From: an uncultured Eubacteriales bacterium
Lineage (GTDB): Bacteria; Bacillota; Clostridia; Oscillospirales; Oscillospiraceae
Direction: 5' to 3'
NCBI GenBank assembly: GCA_900554625.1
Contig: USHP01000063.1
Span: forward strand, 1 to 8,596
DNA: 8,596 nucleotides
Shown: piece after piece, positions 6,431 to 8,596 of the stretch
How the letters are laid out: the number at the start of each line of letters is the position of its first letter
Numbering within the stretch: the first letter of the stretch is position 1
Notes under the pieces: model-generated
Database searches by the model: none
The model's input: the letters and a program-made list of their open reading frames with translations, nothing else
Told to the model about the DNA's origin: nothing
Translations under genes and position numbers: made by a program

Positions 6431-6487
6431 ATGGGAAAGAAACAACATACAACTCCCAGGCTGGGCGATAGGTTCGAGGTGCTGTAA
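6431..6487 (+). CDS. Possible 18-codon leader peptide or gene remnant before the histidine kinase
   Basis: ATG 6431 opens an 18-codon frame (MGKKQHTTPRLGDRFEVL) ending at TAA 6485-6487, 2 nt before the kinase ATG. GAGG at 6419-6422 is 8 nt upstream, a workable ribosome site. The kinase's own weak ribosome site (GAGG 6476-6479) lies inside this frame, so translating it could couple to, or gate, kinase translation. The end RLGDRFEVL loosely resembles the last residues of OmpR-type response regulators, which normally sit just upstream of such kinases; it could be a deletion remnant. Both readings are inference, and it may not be a gene at all. Confidence 0.25.
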   Translation: MGKKQHTTPRLGDRFEVL

Positions 6488-6489
6488 GG

Positions 6490-7914
6490 ATGAAATCCTC
6501 TTTCACCCGCAGCTTCACCACCGCTGCCACCATACTGCTGCTGGCACTGACCATTCTGGGTGCCTCTTTTCAGTACCAGGTTAAGGAATATCTGGTGGAG
6601 GCTACCGTTTCCAGTCTGGAGCAGGATGCGGAAGTTATTGCCAACCTGGCTGCAGCCTACAACATAGGCGGAACCCTTTCCAATCGGGAACTGCTTCTGA
6701 ATCTGAATGTGGTATCCCAGGTCACCAATGCCGATGTGGTCATCTGCGACAGTGACGGCTACATCATCCTGTGCTCCGACGCCCTGTCCGGCTGTCAGCA
6801 TCAGGGCTTGCAGCTGAACCGGGAATATTTGCAGAAGGTATTTGAAAACGGCTCCGACTCGGCCACCGGTCACATTGATGGACTGTACGAAGAAGAGCGC
6901 TATGTGGTCTCCGCCCCTATCGTCAGCAATGACGCGGCCACCGGGCTGGTGATTGTCTCCGTGCCCACCCTGACCACAGGAAAAACCCTGAACCGAATTT
7001 CCAACATTTTCCTCACCGCCGCCGTATTTGTGGTTCTGATCTCCGTTCTGGCGGTGACGGCCTTTGCCCGGCGGGAAAGCAAACCCCTGCGGGACATGGC
7101 AAAAGCCGCCAACGATTTCGCCCATGGTAATCTGGAAGCCCGGGTTCGGGTGGAGGAAGATTACTCCGAAGAAGTGGAGGAACTGGCCCTGGCCTTCAAC
7201 AACATGGCCTCTTCCCTGCAGAAAAGCGAATACCGCCGTCAGGAATTTGTGGCCAATGTTTCCCACGAGCTGAAGACACCTATGACCACCATTTCCGGCT
7301 ACATCGACGGCATTCTCGACGGCACCATCCCCCCGGATCGCCGTTCTCACTACTTGCAGATCGTCTCCGATGAAACCAAACGCCTGAGCCGCCTTGTGCG
7401 CAGCATGCTGGACATCAGCCAGCTGCAGCAGGAGCAGGGCATCCCCGAAGAGCAGAAGATCCACTTTGACCTGGAAGAATGCGCCGGACAGGTGCTGATT
7501 ACCTTTGAAAAGAAGATTAACGATAAGGGCATCAATGTGGATGTGGACTTCCCGCCCCACCCGGTATTCACCGTGGCCAATCAGGACTCCATCACCCAGG
7601 TGATCTACAACCTGATTGACAACGCCGTTAAATTCTGTCCCCGGGGCGGTACCCTGGGCCTGAAAATCCGGGAGGGCAACAGCAAAGCCTATGTTTCCGT
7701 CTCCAACGACGGCGATACCATTCCGCCGGAGGAGCTGCCCCTGGTATTTGACCGGTTCCACAAACTGGACAAATCCCGTTCCCGAAACCGGGACGGCTGG
7801 GGTCTGGGACTTTACATCGTCAAAACCATCGTGTGCAGCCACGGGGAGAATATCTCCGTCAGCTCCAAGGATGGCAAAACCGAATTCACCTTTACCATGC
7901 CTTTGGTCACCTAA
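6490..7914 (+). CDS. Membrane sensor histidine kinase with HAMP domain
   Basis: The 474-residue protein is complete. Membrane segments are residues about 11-28 (TAATILLLALTILGASF) and 172-192 (NIFLTAAVFVVLISVLAVTAF), bracketing an extracytoplasmic sensor of about 140 residues. A HAMP domain follows (194-246, with SKPLRDMAKAANDFAHGNLEARV). The dimerisation domain (250-315) has the H-box FVANVSHELKTP with phospho-acceptor His259. The ATPase domain shows the N-box NLIDNAVKF (374-382), a G1 region VSNDGDTIPPEE, the F-box LVFDRFHKLDKS (418-429) and the G2-box GWGLGLYIVK (436-445). It autophosphorylates and passes phosphate to a response regulator, none of which is encoded next to it here. The sensor has three cysteines close together (Cys86, Cys95, Cys102). 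The start is ATG 6490, with GAGG 10 nt upstream. An HtrA-like protease follows 33 nt later, as in envelope-stress systems such as CssS-HtrA. Confidence 0.93.
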   Translation: MKSSFTRSFTTAATILLLALTILGASFQYQVKEYLVEATVSSLEQDAEVIANLAAAYNIGGTLSNRELLLNLNVVSQVTNADVVICDSDGYIILCSDALSGCQHQGLQLNREYLQKVFENGSDSATGHIDGLYEEERYVVSAPIVSNDAATGLVIVSVPTLTTGKTLNRISNIFLTAAVFVVLISVLAVTAFARRESKPLRDMAKAANDFAHGNLEARVRVEEDYSEEVEELALAFNNMASSLQKSEYRRQEFVANVSHELKTPMTTISGYIDGILDGTIPPDRRSHYLQIVSDETKRLSRLVRSMLDISQLQQEQGIPEEQKIHFDLEECAGQVLITFEKKINDKGINVDVDFPPHPVFTVANQDSITQVIYNLIDNAVKFCPRGGTLGLKIREGNSKAYVSVSNDGDTIPPEELPLVFDRFHKLDKSRSRNRDGWGLGLYIVKTIVCSHGENISVSSKDGKTEFTFTMPLVT

Positions 7915-7947
7915 GCATGTTTGATCCCCGGATTGGGAGGTATCTCT

Positions 7948-8596
7948 ATGGAACAACGCTACAATTACACAGACTGGGATGACAGTGTCTACGGCACCGG
8001 CCGGACGGAGCCGCCCAAGCACCGCAGCGGACTGCTTGCCATGATGCTGATTCTCATTATCTTTCTGTGCGGTATCATTACCGTACTGGGTATTCTGAAT
8101 GTAAGGCTGTTTCAGCAGCTGCAGAATCAGGACCCGGCAGAACTGGCCATTTCCTTCCGGGATGTGGAAACCCAACCCCAGGAAACGGCAGCTGCGGAAA
8201 CCCAGCCCAAGGTCTCCCCTTCCCGCCAGGCTGCCACCATCAATCTGCAAAGCTCCCCTGCCAGTGTGGAAAATGTTCCCACAGAGGGCGGACTTTCTCT
8301 GCAGGAAATCTATGAGCGCAACATCAAAAGCGTGGTATCCATCAACGCCATTCTCACCGGCGGCAATTCCACCGGTACCGGCGTGATTCTGACAGAGGAC
8401 GGCTACATTGTCACCAATGCCCATGTGGTGGAAAATGCCGCCGCCATTTCCGTGCAGCTGACAGATCAGCAGATCTTCCAGGCCCAGGTCATCGGCACCG
8501 ATGAACTTTCCGACCTGGCGGTGCTGAAAATACCCGCTTCCGGCCTGATCCCCGCCGAATTTGGAGATTCCTCCAGCCTGCGGGTTGGCGATACCG
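7948..8596 (+). CDS. HtrA/DegP-like membrane-anchored serine protease, N-terminal part (partial)
   Basis: The first 216 codons are visible; the gene runs off the right edge. ATG 7948 has GGGAGG 7 nt upstream. A short cytoplasmic N-terminus (residues 1-28) leads to one membrane segment (29-51, LLAMMLILIIFLCGIITVLGIL). A low-complexity linker (about 60-115) follows, with a partial repeat ETQPQETAAAETQPK. The chymotrypsin-fold protease domain starts near residue 118 (EIYERNIKSVVSI) and shows TGTGVILTEDGYIVTNAHVV with catalytic His159 and DELSDLAVLKI with catalytic Asp189. The catalytic Ser (usually GNSGG) and any PDZ domain lie beyond the edge. Such proteases degrade or refold damaged proteins on the outer face of the membrane. 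It lies 33 nt after the kinase gene and is probably co-transcribed with it. The family call is firm. Confidence 0.92.
   Translation, partial: MEQRYNYTDWDDSVYGTGRTEPPKHRSGLLAMMLILIIFLCGIITVLGILNVRLFQQLQNQDPAELAISFRDVETQPQETAAAETQPKVSPSRQAATINLQSSPASVENVPTEGGLSLQEIYERNIKSVVSINAILTGGNSTGTGVILTEDGYIVTNAHVVENAAAISVQLTDQQIFQAQVIGTDELSDLAVLKIPASGLIPAEFGDSSSLRVGDT

Noticed and set aside
4934..6448. A 504-codon minus-strand open frame opposite the kinase gene and intergenic region
   Set aside because: It is antisense to the PfkB kinase, crosses the strong terminator stem, and shows no recognisable domain.
6391..8424. A 677-codon minus-strand open frame opposite the kinase and protease genes
   Set aside because: It is antisense to two clearly recognisable proteins, has a low-complexity Gly/His/Gln-rich composition and no family motifs. 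It is a codon-bias shadow.
1..8596. CRISPR arrays, tRNA or rRNA genes, insertion sequences and attachment sites
   Set aside because: I saw no regularly spaced repeats, tRNA-like cloverleaf, rRNA segments, transposase motifs or terminal inverted repeats on reading both strands.

Overview
The window looks like a chromosomal segment of a low-to-mid G+C Gram-positive anaerobe, most likely a gut Clostridia/Oscillospirales-type organism. This is inference from strong GGAGG-type ribosome binding sites, near-consensus sigma-A promoters, a citrate lyase gene, and a histidine kinase/HtrA pair of a style I associate with that group. I could not run a search to place it taxonomically.

Layout. (1) Bases 1-360 hold the 3' end of a citrate lyase alpha subunit gene (citF). 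It ends at a bidirectional hairpin terminator (374-411) shared with the convergent gene. (2) Bases 432-1643, minus strand, hold a uroporphyrinogen-decarboxylase/methylcobamide-methyltransferase-family gene. One in-frame amber codon (1158-1160) splits an otherwise intact 403-codon frame. (3) Bases 1644-1849 form a compact divergent control region. It has a perfect-consensus promoter to the left, a good promoter to the right, and four copies of a decamer WTGTACWTAT. Two copies are in tandem and two are inverted, each pair lying just downstream of one -10 box. (4) Bases 1850-6007, plus strand, form a four-gene operon: a GntR/HutC regulator with a UTRA effector domain, an FGE-sulfatase-fold protein lacking the catalytic cysteines, a large three-domain putative glycoside hydrolase of uncertain family, and a PfkB/ribokinase-family sugar kinase. 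A strong intrinsic terminator (6033-6080) closes it. (5) Bases 6081-6489 carry no large gene. They contain a candidate promoter, a roughly 230-nt leader able to fold into at least two hairpins, and an 18-codon open reading frame ending 2 nt before the next gene. (6) Bases 6490-8596 hold a membrane histidine kinase and the start of a membrane-anchored HtrA/DegP-like serine protease, cut by the window edge.

How the genes may work together. The GntR operon reads as a small catabolic unit: sensor-regulator, enzyme(s) acting on a glycoside, then a kinase that phosphorylates the released sugar or nucleoside-like product. The shared operator motif suggests that the divergent methyltransferase-like gene belongs to the same regulon, so the substrate could carry a methyl group. 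That last step is speculative. No transporter lies in the window. The kinase/HtrA pair looks like an envelope-stress unit, but the response regulator usually found beside such a kinase is not present here.
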